Source: Sporolactobacillus sp. CQH2019 (lineage in GTDB: Bacteria; Bacillota; Bacilli; Bacillales; Sporolactobacillaceae). From it: DNA of 64,000 nt. Below the pieces are notes generated by a model. The model ran no database searches. It was not told the origin of the DNA and worked only from the letters and a program-made list of their open reading frames with translations. Below, in pieces: positions 16,672-25,625 of the stretch. Numbering within the stretch: position 1 is the first letter of the stretch; the number at the start of each line of letters is the position of its first letter. Made by a program: the position numbers and the translations under genes. The stretch covers positions 62,001-126,000 of the forward strand of contig NZ_JARAJZ010000001.1 of the NCBI RefSeq assembly GCF_028765345.1. The letters are read 5' to 3'.

Positions 16672-16836
16672 TGTCAATAAAGTGGACACTTAAAAAGAAA
16701 GAGGCTGGTCCTCTAAAACCTACCACGCGGCGCTGGGTCTGACTTTCGTTGCGAGAAGGCCATGTTCGAACACGCCCTTTCTAGGATAGTTTAATCATGC
16801 GGAATCCCATTTTGACGTGTCCACTATTTAAACTAA
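16672..16836. mobile_element. MITE-like or internally deleted IS remnant
   Basis: An element of about 165 bp bounded by inverted copies of AGTGGACAC (16681-16689 and, inverted, 16817-16825), with flanking sequence TGTCAATA at the left. Such GTGGACAC ends are typical of IS3-like transposons. The interior has an imperfect 24-bp palindrome around TGTTCGAACA (near 16760-16783) and no transposase frame. Target-site duplications are not obvious, so the exact ends are uncertain. Confidence 0.6.
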
Positions 16837-16940
16837 CTCTCGTTTATCGGTCATCACGTGCGCTTTTTCGGCCGGCAGAGGTAAAATGCGCAGGCAGTTC
16901 GTTCACGCAATCATTCCTTTTTCAATCGAATGCAGGGAAG

Positions 16941-16981
16941 AAAGCAGAACCGCCGGCAGGGCCTGCCGGCGGTTCTGCTTT
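16941..16981 (-). terminator. Bidirectional terminator after glcF
   Basis: AAAGCAGAACCGCCGGCAGG pairs almost perfectly with the next 20 bases; the stem is about 18-20 bp. A-rich and T-rich ends flank it, and it starts 10 bp after the glcF stop. Confidence 0.9.
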
Positions 16982-16990
16982 AAAAATTGA

Positions 16991-18283
16991 TTAATTCAGG
17001 TCGCACGCTGCCGCAAGCAGTTCAACGAGATGCACGGCTCTGATGTGATCGCTTAAGTTTTCGCGCTCGATCCCGGCTTTCATCTGCAGCAGACAGCCGG
17101 GATTGGTGGTGACGATGAGGTCCGGATTCTTATCCTTCACATCCGCCATTTTCACATCAAGAATTTTCATCGACTCTTCATAATTGACGATGTTGTAGAC
17201 GCCGGCGGACCCGCAGCAAAAGTCCGGATCGTCCAATGGATGAAAATCAATGCCCTTCACACGGCGGATCAGCTGCAGCGGCTCGTCAATGACTTTCTGG
17301 ACATTGGTCATATGACAGGACGGCTGAAAAGTGATCCGGCGGTGAATATCCCGCTTAATCGGCAGCGTCAGCCGTGCTAAAAGCACACTGATATCCACCG
17401 ATTTTTCTGCGAAACGTTCGGCACGCTGCCGCCATGTTTCATCATCCGCAAACAGATGAGCATACTCGCCAAGCATTGCGCCGCATCCTCCGGCATTATT
17501 AACAATATAATCAAACGACCCCTGTTCGAATACTTCAATATTCTGTTTAGCCAGTTCTCTGGTCAGATCCGTCCGGCCGCCGTGATCGTGAAGCGCTCCG
17601 CAGCACGTCTGACCCTCCACCGCGACCACCTCGCAGCCGGAAGCCGCAAGCAGTTTCATGCTCAGGTCGTTAATTCTGTCAAACACGGCATCCATGACAC
17701 AGCCGGTGAAAAAGCCGACTTTGAATAACGGCCTGCCCTCCGGAGATAATTTTTTCGGCCGCTGATGCCGGTGGCCCGGGCTGGAAATTCTCGGCGTTGC
17801 CTGTTCAAAAGTTTCCAGATTATGAGGAAGCAGCTTGTTCATGCCGGTTAAATGAGCCACCGTTTTTAATCCCGATTTCTGATAAAACCACAGGATATTG
17901 CTTGCGGTATGCAGCATATGCCTATTTGGAAAAATCTGTTTGTAGAACAGGTCCTCCTCAAATCGCTTGACCGGTGAACCAGTCTCTGTTTCCCGTTCAT
18001 AGAGCGCCTCTTTGGCGGATTCAAGAATTTTGCCGTACTTGACGTTTGTCGGACAGACACGTTCGCAGGCGCGGCAGCCCAGGCAGAGACTAATCGGCTC
18101 TCTTAGTTTATCGAGCGCAATTTTCCCTTCCGCCGCCATTTTTACGAGATTGATCCGCCCGCGCGGCGACTGCGTCTCTTTGCCCATTGTTTTATAGGTC
18201 GGGCACGCCGGGAGGCAGCTGCCGCATTGAATGCAATCAAACGTTTCATCGTAGGCCAGTTTTTCTCTCGGATCGCCGCTCAT
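16991..18283 (-). CDS. glcF: Glycolate oxidase iron-sulfur subunit GlcF
   Basis: Electron-transfer subunit of a GlcD/GlcF-type 2-hydroxy-acid dehydrogenase. Two [4Fe-4S] ferredoxin motifs lie near the N-terminus (CIQCGSCLPACP and CLGCRACERVCP), followed by two CCG (heterodisulfide-reductase-like) domains with CCGALHDHGG and CCGSAGVYN. Its 430 residues match the family. The ATG overlaps the glcD stop by 4 nt, so the two are coupled. In B. subtilis the equivalent pair is ysfC-ysfD. The pair oxidises glycolate to glyoxylate, or a related 2-hydroxyacid, feeding electrons to the membrane; the exact substrate is inferred from the family. Confidence 0.93.
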   Translation of the reverse strand: MSGDPREKLAYDETFDCIQCGSCLPACPTYKTMGKETQSPRGRINLVKMAAEGKIALDKLREPISLCLGCRACERVCPTNVKYGKILESAKEALYERETETGSPVKRFEEDLFYKQIFPNRHMLHTASNILWFYQKSGLKTVAHLTGMNKLLPHNLETFEQATPRISSPGHRHQRPKKLSPEGRPLFKVGFFTGCVMDAVFDRINDLSMKLLAASGCEVVAVEGQTCCGALHDHGGRTDLTRELAKQNIEVFEQGSFDYIVNNAGGCGAMLGEYAHLFADDETWRQRAERFAEKSVDISVLLARLTLPIKRDIHRRITFQPSCHMTNVQKVIDEPLQLIRRVKGIDFHPLDDPDFCCGSAGVYNIVNYEESMKILDVKMADVKDKNPDLIVTTNPGCLLQMKAGIERENLSDHIRAVHLVELLAAACDLN

Positions 18284-19692
18284 TCCGACAGCACCAGCCT
18301 CTGTCCCGGAACCGGGAAAATTTTCGACGGATTCAGAATATTATTAGGATCCCACGCTGTCTTGATCCGTTTCATCATATCGAGTGCCTCCGGCGAGAAT
18401 TCCCAGGGCATGTATGCGCTTTTCATTGTGCCTATGCCGTGTTCTCCCGATAAGGTTCCGCCCAAGTTGAGTGCCGTGTGAAAGATTGCCTCAATCGCCT
18501 TTTCGACTCTCTTCATCTCTTCTTTATCCCTTTTGTCGCAGATAATATTCGGATGAAGATTGCCGTCGCCCGCATGGCCGAACACGACAAGGTCAATCCG
18601 GTATTTCATTTTGATTTCCTGAAGACGGGCACAGAACTCAGGAATCTTACTTCTTGGAACCGTTGCATCTTCCGAAATTTTGGTCGGTTTTGTGCGAACA
18701 ATCGCCGGCGAAACAAGCCTGCGTGCCTGCCATAACTCGCCGGCCTCCCGATCCGTTTCGGCGGCTTTTATTTCTCTAGCGCCGACACCTTTCGCTATTT
18801 CAGCTATTTTTTCCGACTCATCTTTCACAGCGGCGGGATGACCGTCGAGGGCGACAAGCAGAATAGCTTCGGCATCGGTCGGCAGCCCGAGAGGTTTATA
18901 GGCTTCAACTGCCCGGATCGACGCCTGATCCATCATTTCAATTTTGGCCGGTAAAATGCCGGATGTCAGTATTTGGGTTACCATTCTCCCTGAATCGATA
19001 AAATGATTGAAAATGATCATCAGCGTCCGCGACGACGGCGGCCTCGGAACGAGACGCAAGGTCGCTTCCGTAATCACACCCAGCGTTCCCTCCGACCCGA
19101 CAATCAGTTTTGTCAGATCATAACCGCTGACGTTTTTTACGGTACGTCCTCCGGTCCGCATGACTTCGCCCTGCGGCGTCACGACTTCGAGCCCGATTAC
19201 ATAATCCTTCGTCACCCCGTATTTCAGGCATCTCGGTCCGCCGGAATTTTCGGCCAGATTGCCGGCAATCGTCGACATCTGCGAGCTTCCCGGATCAGGA
19301 GGATACATCAGACCGTATTTTGCCGCCTCTTTATCGATCCGCGCCGTGACAACCCCCGGCGAGACAACGGCGACCAGATCCTCACTGTCCACGATCAGCT
19401 TCCGATTCCACTGCGAGACGTCGAGAACAATGCCCCCCTTTACGGGAAGCGGCCCGCCGCTCAGGCTCGACGCCTGTCCTCTCGGCGTTACGGGAATTTT
19501 AAATCGGTTGGCCAATTTTAAAATCCCGGCCGTTTCTTCGACAGAGATGACCTGAACCACCAGATCCGGCAGATAAAATCCGAATGACGCATCATAACCA
19601 TAACTGACCAGATCTTCTTCGCTTGTCAGCACCCGGCTCTGATCGCGTATGATCATTTTGATTTGCTGATAAGCGTTTCTTGGAATCGACAT
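18280..19692 (-). CDS. glcD: Glycolate oxidase FAD subunit GlcD
   Basis: FAD-binding catalytic subunit of the GlcD-GlcF dehydrogenase. The N-terminal FAD_binding_4 domain shows PVTPRGQASSLSGG and the PPDPGSSQMSTIAGNLAEN region; the C-terminal oxidase domain has VVFGHAGDGNLHPNI and SGEHGIGTMKS, the conserved histidine motifs of the D-lactate/glycolate oxidase family. At 470 residues it is of standard length. ATG 19692 follows AGGGGCGAG. It is first in a two-gene operon ended by the strong hairpin at 16941-16981. D-lactate dehydrogenase activity is a possible alternative. Confidence 0.93.
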   Translation of the reverse strand: MSIPRNAYQQIKMIIRDQSRVLTSEEDLVSYGYDASFGFYLPDLVVQVISVEETAGILKLANRFKIPVTPRGQASSLSGGPLPVKGGIVLDVSQWNRKLIVDSEDLVAVVSPGVVTARIDKEAAKYGLMYPPDPGSSQMSTIAGNLAENSGGPRCLKYGVTKDYVIGLEVVTPQGEVMRTGGRTVKNVSGYDLTKLIVGSEGTLGVITEATLRLVPRPPSSRTLMIIFNHFIDSGRMVTQILTSGILPAKIEMMDQASIRAVEAYKPLGLPTDAEAILLVALDGHPAAVKDESEKIAEIAKGVGAREIKAAETDREAGELWQARRLVSPAIVRTKPTKISEDATVPRSKIPEFCARLQEIKMKYRIDLVVFGHAGDGNLHPNIICDKRDKEEMKRVEKAIEAIFHTALNLGGTLSGEHGIGTMKSAYMPWEFSPEALDMMKRIKTAWDPNNILNPSKIFPVPGQRLVLSE

Positions 19693-20094
19693 ATACTCGC
19701 CCCTGTCATCATTTGTTTCCGATTATTTAAAAAGTTTATCCATACCATTTTATGATATCGCTTTCATGAATAATCTGTAAAGGAAGATGTTTCTTAAAAC
19801 TCCGTTCCGCGTCTTCCTTTTTCAAGCATGCGCACCCGGATTTTTTCAGCCCCAAAATCGAGCATGCCCTTTCATCTTCCTAAAATGAGTCTCGTTCGAC
19901 TGCACATCCGCACTGATAAAAAAACGCCGGCTTGTTTCATTTAAAATGTTAGAAAACTCATTCAATCAAAAATCTCCCAAAACCAATCGAGCGATTCGGC
20001 TTCAGGAGATCTGTCCTGTTTTGTCTGTCCGCAGCATATCCGCCCGCTGCAAAGGCCGGAGTGCCCGCCGGATCCTGCAGCCTGATGGCACGCG
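19693..20094. other. Intergenic stretch, no gene seen
   Basis: About 400 bp with no supported reading frame, no clear hairpin and no confident promoter. It must contain the glcD promoter and the 3' end of the CBS gene transcript. Confidence 0.5.
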
Positions 20095-20559
20095 TTACTT
20101 TTTACTGATTGCCAGCTCTCCGATATAACGTATGAGGTTGCTCCGGCTGATTATTCCCACAACATGCCGCTCACCGTCAATAACCGGCAATTTTTTAAAA
20201 TGGTGATGGGAAAGGATTTTCAACACGGCGTCCACATCCTTATTCACATAAACGGTCTGGATGTTCCTTTTTTTCATAATGTCTTTTACCTTCTCATTTA
20301 GGAGATCCCTGACTTTATCACGCGGGGTTTCAGCTTCAACAGCGACGATCATCACATAAAAATCATAAATCGTCTGCTGCATCGGGGAAACAGCGCGAAG
20401 TATATCCCCGTCAGTCACAAAGCCGGCCAGTTTGTCCTGATCATTCAAAACGGGTACGCTGCCAATCTTGTGTACAATCAATGTCCTGATCAGCGCTTCA
20501 ATCGAATCATTCTCATGCACGGAAATCACGTCTTTAATCATCAGATCTTCTACAAGCAT
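20095..20559 (-). CDS. CBS-domain pair protein
   Basis: A 154-residue stand-alone CBS protein: first CBS motif LMIKDVISVHENDSIEAL through GFVTDGDILRAV, second IMKKRNIQTVYVNKDVDAVL through GIISRSNLIRYI. Such Bateman modules bind adenine nucleotides (AMP, ATP, c-di-AMP or SAM) and act as energy or second-messenger sensors; ligand and partner are unknown here. The start is the second of two close ATGs (20559), given AGGGGGTGA upstream. It lies downstream of the SPFH/small-protein pair but behind a weak terminator. Confidence 0.88.
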   Translation of the reverse strand: MLVEDLMIKDVISVHENDSIEALIRTLIVHKIGSVPVLNDQDKLAGFVTDGDILRAVSPMQQTIYDFYVMIVAVEAETPRDKVRDLLNEKVKDIMKKRNIQTVYVNKDVDAVLKILSHHHFKKLPVIDGERHVVGIISRSNLIRYIGELAISKK

Positions 20560-20701
20560 CAGCATCACCCCCTGTGGCGCTATCCCTTCCGACTCAATTT
20601 TACAATATCCCGCCCGGATTGAAAACGTTTTCTTCCGGTAAATCAATTAAAGCATCGCCAATCGGCACGGTGATTTTACAAGACAGCCGCTTGCTACTGA
20701 G

Positions 20702-20732
20702 AAAAAAGAGGCTGCCGGCAGAAGGGCTGCCG
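20702..20732 (-). terminator. Weak terminator after the SPFH / small-protein pair
   Basis: Minus strand CGGCAG-CCCTT-CTGCCG followed, after a 6-nt gap, by CTCTTTTTTC. Confidence 0.4.
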
Positions 20733-20749
20733 AAAACGCAGAACCGTAT

Positions 20750-20911
20750 TTACTTTTCCTTTTTATCCGTTTTTCCCGAGCGTTTCACGGCTTCGCGCAG
20801 CAAAAATTCGATCTGGCCGTTTACACTTCGAAATTCGTCGGCCGCCCATCTCTGCAGAATCTCGTAAAGGTCGCGATCCATTCTCAACAAAAAACTTTTT
20901 TTCTGTGCCAT
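20750..20911 (-). CDS. 53-residue Arc/ribbon-helix-helix-like protein
   Basis: A short gene encoding a 53-residue basic protein, MAQKKSFLLRMDRDLYEILQ to the tail KRSGKTDKKEK. The pattern KSFLLRMDRDLYEIL (beta-strand then helix), with RSVNGQIEFLLREAV as second helix, is that of Arc/CopG ribbon-helix-helix DNA-binding proteins. It starts 16 nt after the SPFH stop codon behind GGAACGGAG, so it is in the same operon. It may act as a small repressor or as an adaptor; no toxin gene is adjacent. RHH family membership is by pattern only. Confidence 0.8.
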   Translation of the reverse strand: MAQKKSFLLRMDRDLYEILQRWAADEFRSVNGQIEFLLREAVKRSGKTDKKEK

Positions 20912-20927
20912 GCAAAAACTCCGTTCC

Positions 20928-21770
20928 TCAGTAAAGACTTCCCGTATTGATCACCGGCTGCGTCCCCTTTTCCGAAACAATGGCGACCATCAGATTATTA
21001 ATCATGTTCACTTTTCGTTCCTCGTCCAGTTCGATCACATGATCCTTTTCAAGACGCTGGATGGCCATCTGAGCCATGCCTACGGCCCCCTCAACAATTT
21101 TCTGCCTGGCAGAAATGATCGCTGCCGCCTGCTGGCGCTGAAGCATCGCCTGCGCTACTTCCGTCGAGTAGGCAAGATGTGTCAGCCTCGTTTCGACAAC
21201 AGCGACTCCGGCAAGGGTAAGCCGGTTCTGAAGCTCTTCCTTCAGTACATCGGAGATCTCCGCCGCATTGCTTCTCAGCGACAGCCCCTGCTCTTCAAAA
21301 TTATCATACGGATACTTGGAGGCAATATGACGAACGGCCGTCTCGCTTTGAATCTCAACGAATTGAGTGTAATTATCGACATCAAACAGCGCCTTTGCCG
21401 AGTCCACCACTTTAAATACGACCACGGCAGCGATTTCGATCGGATTGCCTTCCACGTCGTTGACTTTCAGCTTCTGGCTGTTGAAGTTGCGGACACGGAG
21501 TGAAACAGTCCTTCTGACGGATAAGGGAACCGTCAGGAAGATTCCATTGTCCTGAACACTGCCTGCATAACGTCCGAAAAAAGTGACGACTTTCGTTTTA
21601 TTCGGTGGGATGACGGTCATGCCGGTCATCAGCACAAGAGCAGCGAGCCACAATAATACGGCGGCCCACAAAATAGCCGATATCTCTGCGGCAATCCCCG
21701 CACCAAGCAAAACCAGTATGACCAGCAGGCCGACGAAACCATTCATTTTCCAGGCTTTTGTTTCTTTCAA
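20928..21770 (-). CDS. SPFH (stomatin/slipin-like) membrane protein
   Basis: A 280-residue protein with two N-terminal hydrophobic segments (about residues 10-28 and 32-50), followed by an SPFH/band-7 domain (MTVIPPNKTKVVTFFGRYAG, VPLSVRRTVSLRVRNF, LAGVAVVETRLTHLAYSTEV) and a helical C-terminus with MLQRQQAAAIISARQKIVEGA. Such proteins oligomerise on membranes and organise microdomains. It begins with TTG 21770 behind AGGGAGGGG; ATG 21746 is an alternative. No NfeD-type protease partner is adjacent, unlike many bacterial slipins; instead the next gene is the 53-residue RHH-like protein. Function is unknown. Confidence 0.88.
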   Translation of the reverse strand: MKETKAWKMNGFVGLLVILVLLGAGIAAEISAILWAAVLLWLAALVLMTGMTVIPPNKTKVVTFFGRYAGSVQDNGIFLTVPLSVRRTVSLRVRNFNSQKLKVNDVEGNPIEIAAVVVFKVVDSAKALFDVDNYTQFVEIQSETAVRHIASKYPYDNFEEQGLSLRSNAAEISDVLKEELQNRLTLAGVAVVETRLTHLAYSTEVAQAMLQRQQAAAIISARQKIVEGAVGMAQMAIQRLEKDHVIELDEERKVNMINNLMVAIVSEKGTQPVINTGSLY

Positions 21771-21944
21771 AATAAACCCCTCCCTTATATCCTTATTCTT
21801 TTATAATCATATTAATATGATATCATAATTTCCTGTTTTTTACTATTTTTGCAGAAAAGGCTGATTTTTTATTAATCGAAGAAATTGGACCCGAGCGGAA
21901 ACAGCCTGTCAAAGTGCGACCGGATGCAAGACCCTAATGGGAAA

Positions 21945-21976
21945 GAGAAAAAACGCTCAGCCGATAGGAGCGTTAA
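21945..21976 (-). terminator. Orphan terminator-like hairpin
   Basis: Minus strand AACGCTC-loop-GAGCGTT followed by TTTTCTCTTTC. It lies between the spoVS terminator and the SPFH gene with no gene upstream of it, in a stretch (21771-22102) that otherwise holds nothing I can identify. It could end a small RNA. Confidence 0.45.
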
Positions 21977-22102
21977 AGGATTTCCACCCGATAAGGAGGT
22001 TTTCATTCTCGTATAAAAATTCACCTCGTCAGGTCTCGTTTGCTGTGTTCTTTTAGCGGATTTCCGACATCCTCCCATTATCCGCCCGACTAAGGATAGA
22101 AA

Positions 22103-22146
22103 AGAAGAACCGGAGAGGTGTTTTTACAAACTTCTCTCCGGTTCCT
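22103..22146 (-). terminator. Terminator after spoVS
   Basis: Minus strand GAACCGGAGAG-loop-CTCTCCGGTTC (11 bp) then TTCTTTTCT. Confidence 0.8.
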
Positions 22147-22261
22147 GAGTCTTAATAAGAGGCTTTTGAAACAGCCTTTTTGATGAAATACTGTGAGTTC
22201 GTCACTTTTTCGTTATTCTCGTTCACTTGCATATAAAAAATCCCCGTAATAAGGTAAAAAA

Positions 22262-22522
22262 TCACCTGGGCTCGACGATCAGTTTGATCGCCGTCCGTTC
22301 TTCGCCGTCGATCACAATATCCGTAAAAGCAGGAATGCAGATCAGATCGAGTCCGCTCGGAGCGACAAAACCTCTGGCAATCGCAACAGCCTTGACGGCC
22401 TGGTTGAGTGCACCCGCTCCGATTGCCTGAATTTCTGCCGTTTTTTGTTCCCTCATCGCGTGGGCAAGGGCACCGGCAACAGAGTTAGGTATAGATTTTG
22501 CTGAAACTTTTAATACATCCAT
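22262..22522 (-). CDS. spoVS: Stage V sporulation protein S
   Basis: SpoVS is a small Alba-fold protein needed for normal septation and coat assembly during sporulation; its absence alters entry into sporulation. The 86 residues match the family end to end: MDVLKVSAKSIPNSVAGALA, AIGAGALNQAVKAVAIARGF, DGEERTAIKLIVEPR. Length and the terminal Arg are identical to the B. subtilis type. A sigma-H-type promoter lies upstream and a terminator downstream, so it is likely expressed alone. It lies between ymdB and the accessory region. Confidence 0.97.
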   Translation of the reverse strand: MDVLKVSAKSIPNSVAGALAHAMREQKTAEIQAIGAGALNQAVKAVAIARGFVAPSGLDLICIPAFTDIVIDGEERTAIKLIVEPR

Positions 22523-22564
22523 TTCCGTTTGTCATCTCCTTATGAGGATTGCCCATAATTTACT

Positions 22565-22593
22565 ATATTCCCCTTAAGGATGACTATTCCTGC
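22565..22593 (-). promoter_or_regulatory. Sigma-H promoter of spoVS
   Basis: Minus strand GCAGGAATA (22593-22585), 11-bp spacer, GGGGAATAT (22573-22565), an excellent fit to RnAGGAwWW ... RnnGAATww. Sigma-H control of spoVS is established in B. subtilis. Confidence 0.8.
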
Positions 22594-22615
22594 CTTTTAA
22601 CCGGCCGGACGCGGC

Positions 22616-23410
22616 TCACTCAAAAAAAGGATGATCATCATTAATCAGCAGCCGTTCTATGTGCGTCGCCTTCCCGTTCTGCTCATCGATGTCGACGATG
22701 ACTGCGCTCAGCTGACCCGGCCCTTCTTCGCTCTCGAAGCGGACCGGCATTGAGGTCAGAAATCTTCTTACGACCGCCGTCCGCTCTACTCCGATGATGC
22801 CGTTGTACGGTCCCGTCATTCCTGCATCGGACAAGTAAGCCGTCCCTCCCGGAAAAATCCGTTCATCCGCCGTCTGCACATGTGTGTGCGTCCCGATGAC
22901 CGCCGAGACGCGGCCGTCGAGATAGCGGCCCAGAGCCAGTTTTTCGCTGGTCGTCTCTGCATGAATATCTACAAAAATAATCGGCGTCTTTTCCCGTGCA
23001 TCCGCAACCAGCCGATCGGCCGTACGGAACGGATCGTCGATTGCCGGCAGAAAAACGCGGCCCTGAATGTTAATTACCGCCATGCGGACTTTATTGATCG
23101 GAATGATGCGCAGTCCGGTGCCGGGCGTTCCTTCGGGAAAGTTCGCCGGACGGACCATTCGTTTTGCATCGTCAATAAATTCGAAAATTTCACGGTTATC
23201 CCACGTATGGTTGCCCATTGTGAGCATGTCCGCTCCAAGTTCTGTCAGCCGATTGTATATTTTTTTCGTAATGCCTTTTCCGTGAGCGGCATTTTCGGCA
23301 TTGATAATTATTGCATCCGGATGATAAGAGTCTTTCAGTTTCGGCAAATATTGTTCGACCATCTCGCGCCCGGTCTTTCCGTAAACGTCCCCTATAAATA
23401 AAATTCTCAT
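22616..23410 (-). CDS. ymdB: YmdB, calcineurin-like metallophosphoesterase
   Basis: YmdB is a dinuclear-metal 2',3'-cyclic-nucleotide phosphodiesterase that influences biofilm, motility and sporulation decisions in B. subtilis. Motifs visible: FIGDVYGKTGR, NAENAAHGKG, MGNHTWDN, DIHAETTSEK and GTHTHVQTADE, the metal-ligand set of the family. The start is ATG 23410 (MRILFIGDVYGK), giving 264 residues, the same as B. subtilis; the frame is open further upstream but without support. It follows rny, as in B. subtilis, but the hairpin at 23535-23563 separates them. Confidence 0.95.
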   Translation of the reverse strand: MRILFIGDVYGKTGREMVEQYLPKLKDSYHPDAIIINAENAAHGKGITKKIYNRLTELGADMLTMGNHTWDNREIFEFIDDAKRMVRPANFPEGTPGTGLRIIPINKVRMAVINIQGRVFLPAIDDPFRTADRLVADAREKTPIIFVDIHAETTSEKLALGRYLDGRVSAVIGTHTHVQTADERIFPGGTAYLSDAGMTGPYNGIIGVERTAVVRRFLTSMPVRFESEEGPGQLSAVIVDIDEQNGKATHIERLLINDDHPFFE

Positions 23411-23534
23411 ATGACACACACTCTTTTCTTTTAACTGAACCGATTCGAGAAATTGACGACAAACGCTGCCGGCAAACAACGATTCGATTAAGGAATCTCA
23501 AAATAGCCTGATGGACGGCAAAGAAAAAACGAAT

Positions 23535-23563
23535 AAAAAAAGCGGCAATCAGCCGCTTTTTTT
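23535..23563. terminator. Bidirectional terminator at the end of rny
   Basis: AAAAAAAGCGGC-AATCA-GCCGCTTTTTTT, perfect stem with A and T tails on both sides, overlapping the rny stop codon. Confidence 0.9.
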
Positions 23564-25127
23564 ATTTTGCATACTCCACTGCCCGTGTCTCACGGATGAC
23601 GGTAACCTTGATATTTCCGGGATAATCAAGCTCATTCTCAATCTTCCGGGTAATATCATGCGCCAGCTGATAAGACTTTGCGTCATCAATAACATCCGGC
23701 TGGACGATAATACGAATTTCGCGTCCCGCCTGGATCGCATACGACTTTTCGACGCCTTCGAAAGACTCGGATATTTCTTCCAGTTTTTCAAGACGGTGAA
23801 TATACGTCTCCAGCGTTTCGCGCCGGGCACCCGGCCTGGCCGCCGACAGTGCATCCGCCGCCGCAACCAGTACGGATATGACAGATGTAGCTTCTGTATC
23901 TCCATGATGAGAAGCAATACTGTTAATTACAACAGGATGTTCTTTATATTTTGTCGCCAGTTCGACACCGATCTCGACGTGACTTCCCTCTACTTCATGA
24001 TCGATTGCTTTTCCAATGTCATGAAGCAATCCGGCACGTCTGGCCAGCATCTCATCCTCGCCGAGCTCCGCGGCCATCATGCCGCACAGAAAAGCAACTT
24101 CCACAGAGTGCTTAAGAACATTCTGGCCGTAGCTCGTTCTGAAATGCAGGCGGCCTAAAATCTTGATCAGATCCGGATGCAGACTGTGAATGCCGACCTC
24201 AAAAGTGGTTTGTTCGCCGTAATCCCGGATTTTTTCATCTACTTCATGGCGCGCCTTTTCAACCATTTCTTCAATGCGCGCCGGATGAATCCGTCCGTCC
24301 TGAACGAGCTTCTCCAAAGCAATCCTCGCGACTTCGCGCCGGATCGGATCAAAACCGGACAGGATCACAGCCTCCGGAGTATCGTCGATGATCAGATCAA
24401 TTCCCGTCAGCGTCTCCAGTGTGCGGATGTTCCGTCCTTCCCTTCCGATGATCCGCCCTTTCATCTCATCATTGGGCAGATTAACAACCGATACGGTTGT
24501 CTCGGCAACGTGGTCCGCCGCACAGCGCTGAATCGCCAGCGAAAGAATGCTTTTCGCTTTCTTTTCGGCATCTTCTTTTGCCCGGGTCTCAATATCCTTG
24601 GCAACTTGAGCAGCCTCATGAGCTGTTTCCTGTTTTACCTGATTCAGAATCAGCTCTTTGGCTTCTTCGTTCGTCAGTCCGGAAATGCGCTCCAGCTCCG
24701 ACTGCTGTTTTTGCAGCAATTCCTCCACTTTGCTCTCCATCTCTTCAATTTGTCGATGTTTCTTGCTAAGTGCTTCCTCCTTTTTTCCCAATGAACTTTC
24801 CTTATTATCAAGAGATTCGCTTTTCCGATCCAGCAGATCCTCTTTCTGTGCCAGGCGATTTTCTTGCTTTTGAAGTTCATTTCTGCGTTCCCGGGCTTCA
24901 TTTTCAGCTTGTGACCTGAAAGTATGAATTTCATCCTTTGCTTCAAGAAGGGTTTCTTTCTTCAACGCTTCCGCATCACGATGGGCATCGTCAATGATTT
25001 GATGCGCAGCAGTCTCCGCAGAAGTAATCTTAGCCTCGGCAATTTTTTTTCGGATCGTATACCCAACAAACAGACAAACTACAGAGATAAGCGCAATGGA
25101 GATGATTGTAACAATAAGACTAGTCAT
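23562..25127 (-). CDS. rny: Ribonuclease Y
   Basis: Membrane-anchored endoribonuclease that starts bulk mRNA decay. The 521-residue protein has an N-terminal membrane helix (about residues 3-22), a long charged coiled coil (about 30-200), a KH domain with [15 protein letters not shown] near 225, and an HD domain with [10 protein letters not shown] near 366. The ATG at 25127 is fixed by AAGGAGGTGAAAAG; upstream in-frame codons are not needed. RicA, encoded in this window, is one of its specificity partners. A consensus promoter lies about 260 bp upstream, leaving a long 5' leader. Confidence 0.98.
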   Translation of the reverse strand: MTSLIVTIISIALISVVCLFVGYTIRKKIAEAKITSAETAAHQIIDDAHRDAEALKKETLLEAKDEIHTFRSQAENEARERRNELQKQENRLAQKEDLLDRKSESLDNKESSLGKKEEALSKKHRQIEEMESKVEELLQKQQSELERISGLTNEEAKELILNQVKQETAHEAAQVAKDIETRAKEDAEKKAKSILSLAIQRCAADHVAETTVSVVNLPNDEMKGRIIGREGRNIRTLETLTGIDLIIDDTPEAVILSGFDPIRREVARIALEKLVQDGRIHPARIEEMVEKARHEVDEKIRDYGEQTTFEVGIHSLHPDLIKILGRLHFRTSYGQNVLKHSVEVAFLCGMMAAELGEDEMLARRAGLLHDIGKAIDHEVEGSHVEIGVELATKYKEHPVVINSIASHHGDTEATSVISVLVAAADALSAARPGARRETLETYIHRLEKLEEISESFEGVEKSYAIQAGREIRIIVQPDVIDDAKSYQLAHDITRKIENELDYPGNIKVTVIRETRAVEYAK

Positions 25128-25384
25128 CTTTTCACCTCCTTGCCTTCCCATATCGTCAAGAAGTAAAATCATTCACTTTTACTTTCGGATGAGCTTAATA
25201 AAGAAACAATATAAGAAACCGGAAATTGCATCGCGGTTTTGTTTCTTCTCATGTGAAGAAAAGGCGTCTCCGCTTGCCGTGAAACGATCCGCTCTCCCTG
25301 ATATCCTCAATCGCCGCTTTTTAAGCACATACTTTTAGAAAAGTTTACATATTCACAAATCAATTACATGGAAGTTACAGTTTA

Positions 25385-25413
25385 ATTTTATAGTTGAGAT
25401 TTTGGGTTGTCAA
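25385..25413 (-). promoter_or_regulatory. Sigma-A promoter of rny with long leader
   Basis: Minus strand TTGACA (25413-25408), 17-bp spacer, TAAAAT (25390-25385). The rest of 25128-25625 holds no gene; the pbpX gene found here in B. subtilis is missing. The transcript would carry a leader of roughly 250 nt, in which I see no known riboswitch. Confidence 0.65.
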
Positions 25414-25625
25414 CCTTGCGGCATAATTGACGCATAATAATGAAAGCAAGTTACAAATGCCGAACATTTTTTTACGAATATTCTGCAAATTTAGTCTAAA
25501 AGAACTGTACTGTTCACGGAACCCTTACGTCCTTTTTCCAGCACAATCCCTTTATCTAATCATATTCATCTATTCACTTCATCAATTTCCAAAGGCGCCC
25601 GCCCGCTGAGCAATTTCCGCAAAGC

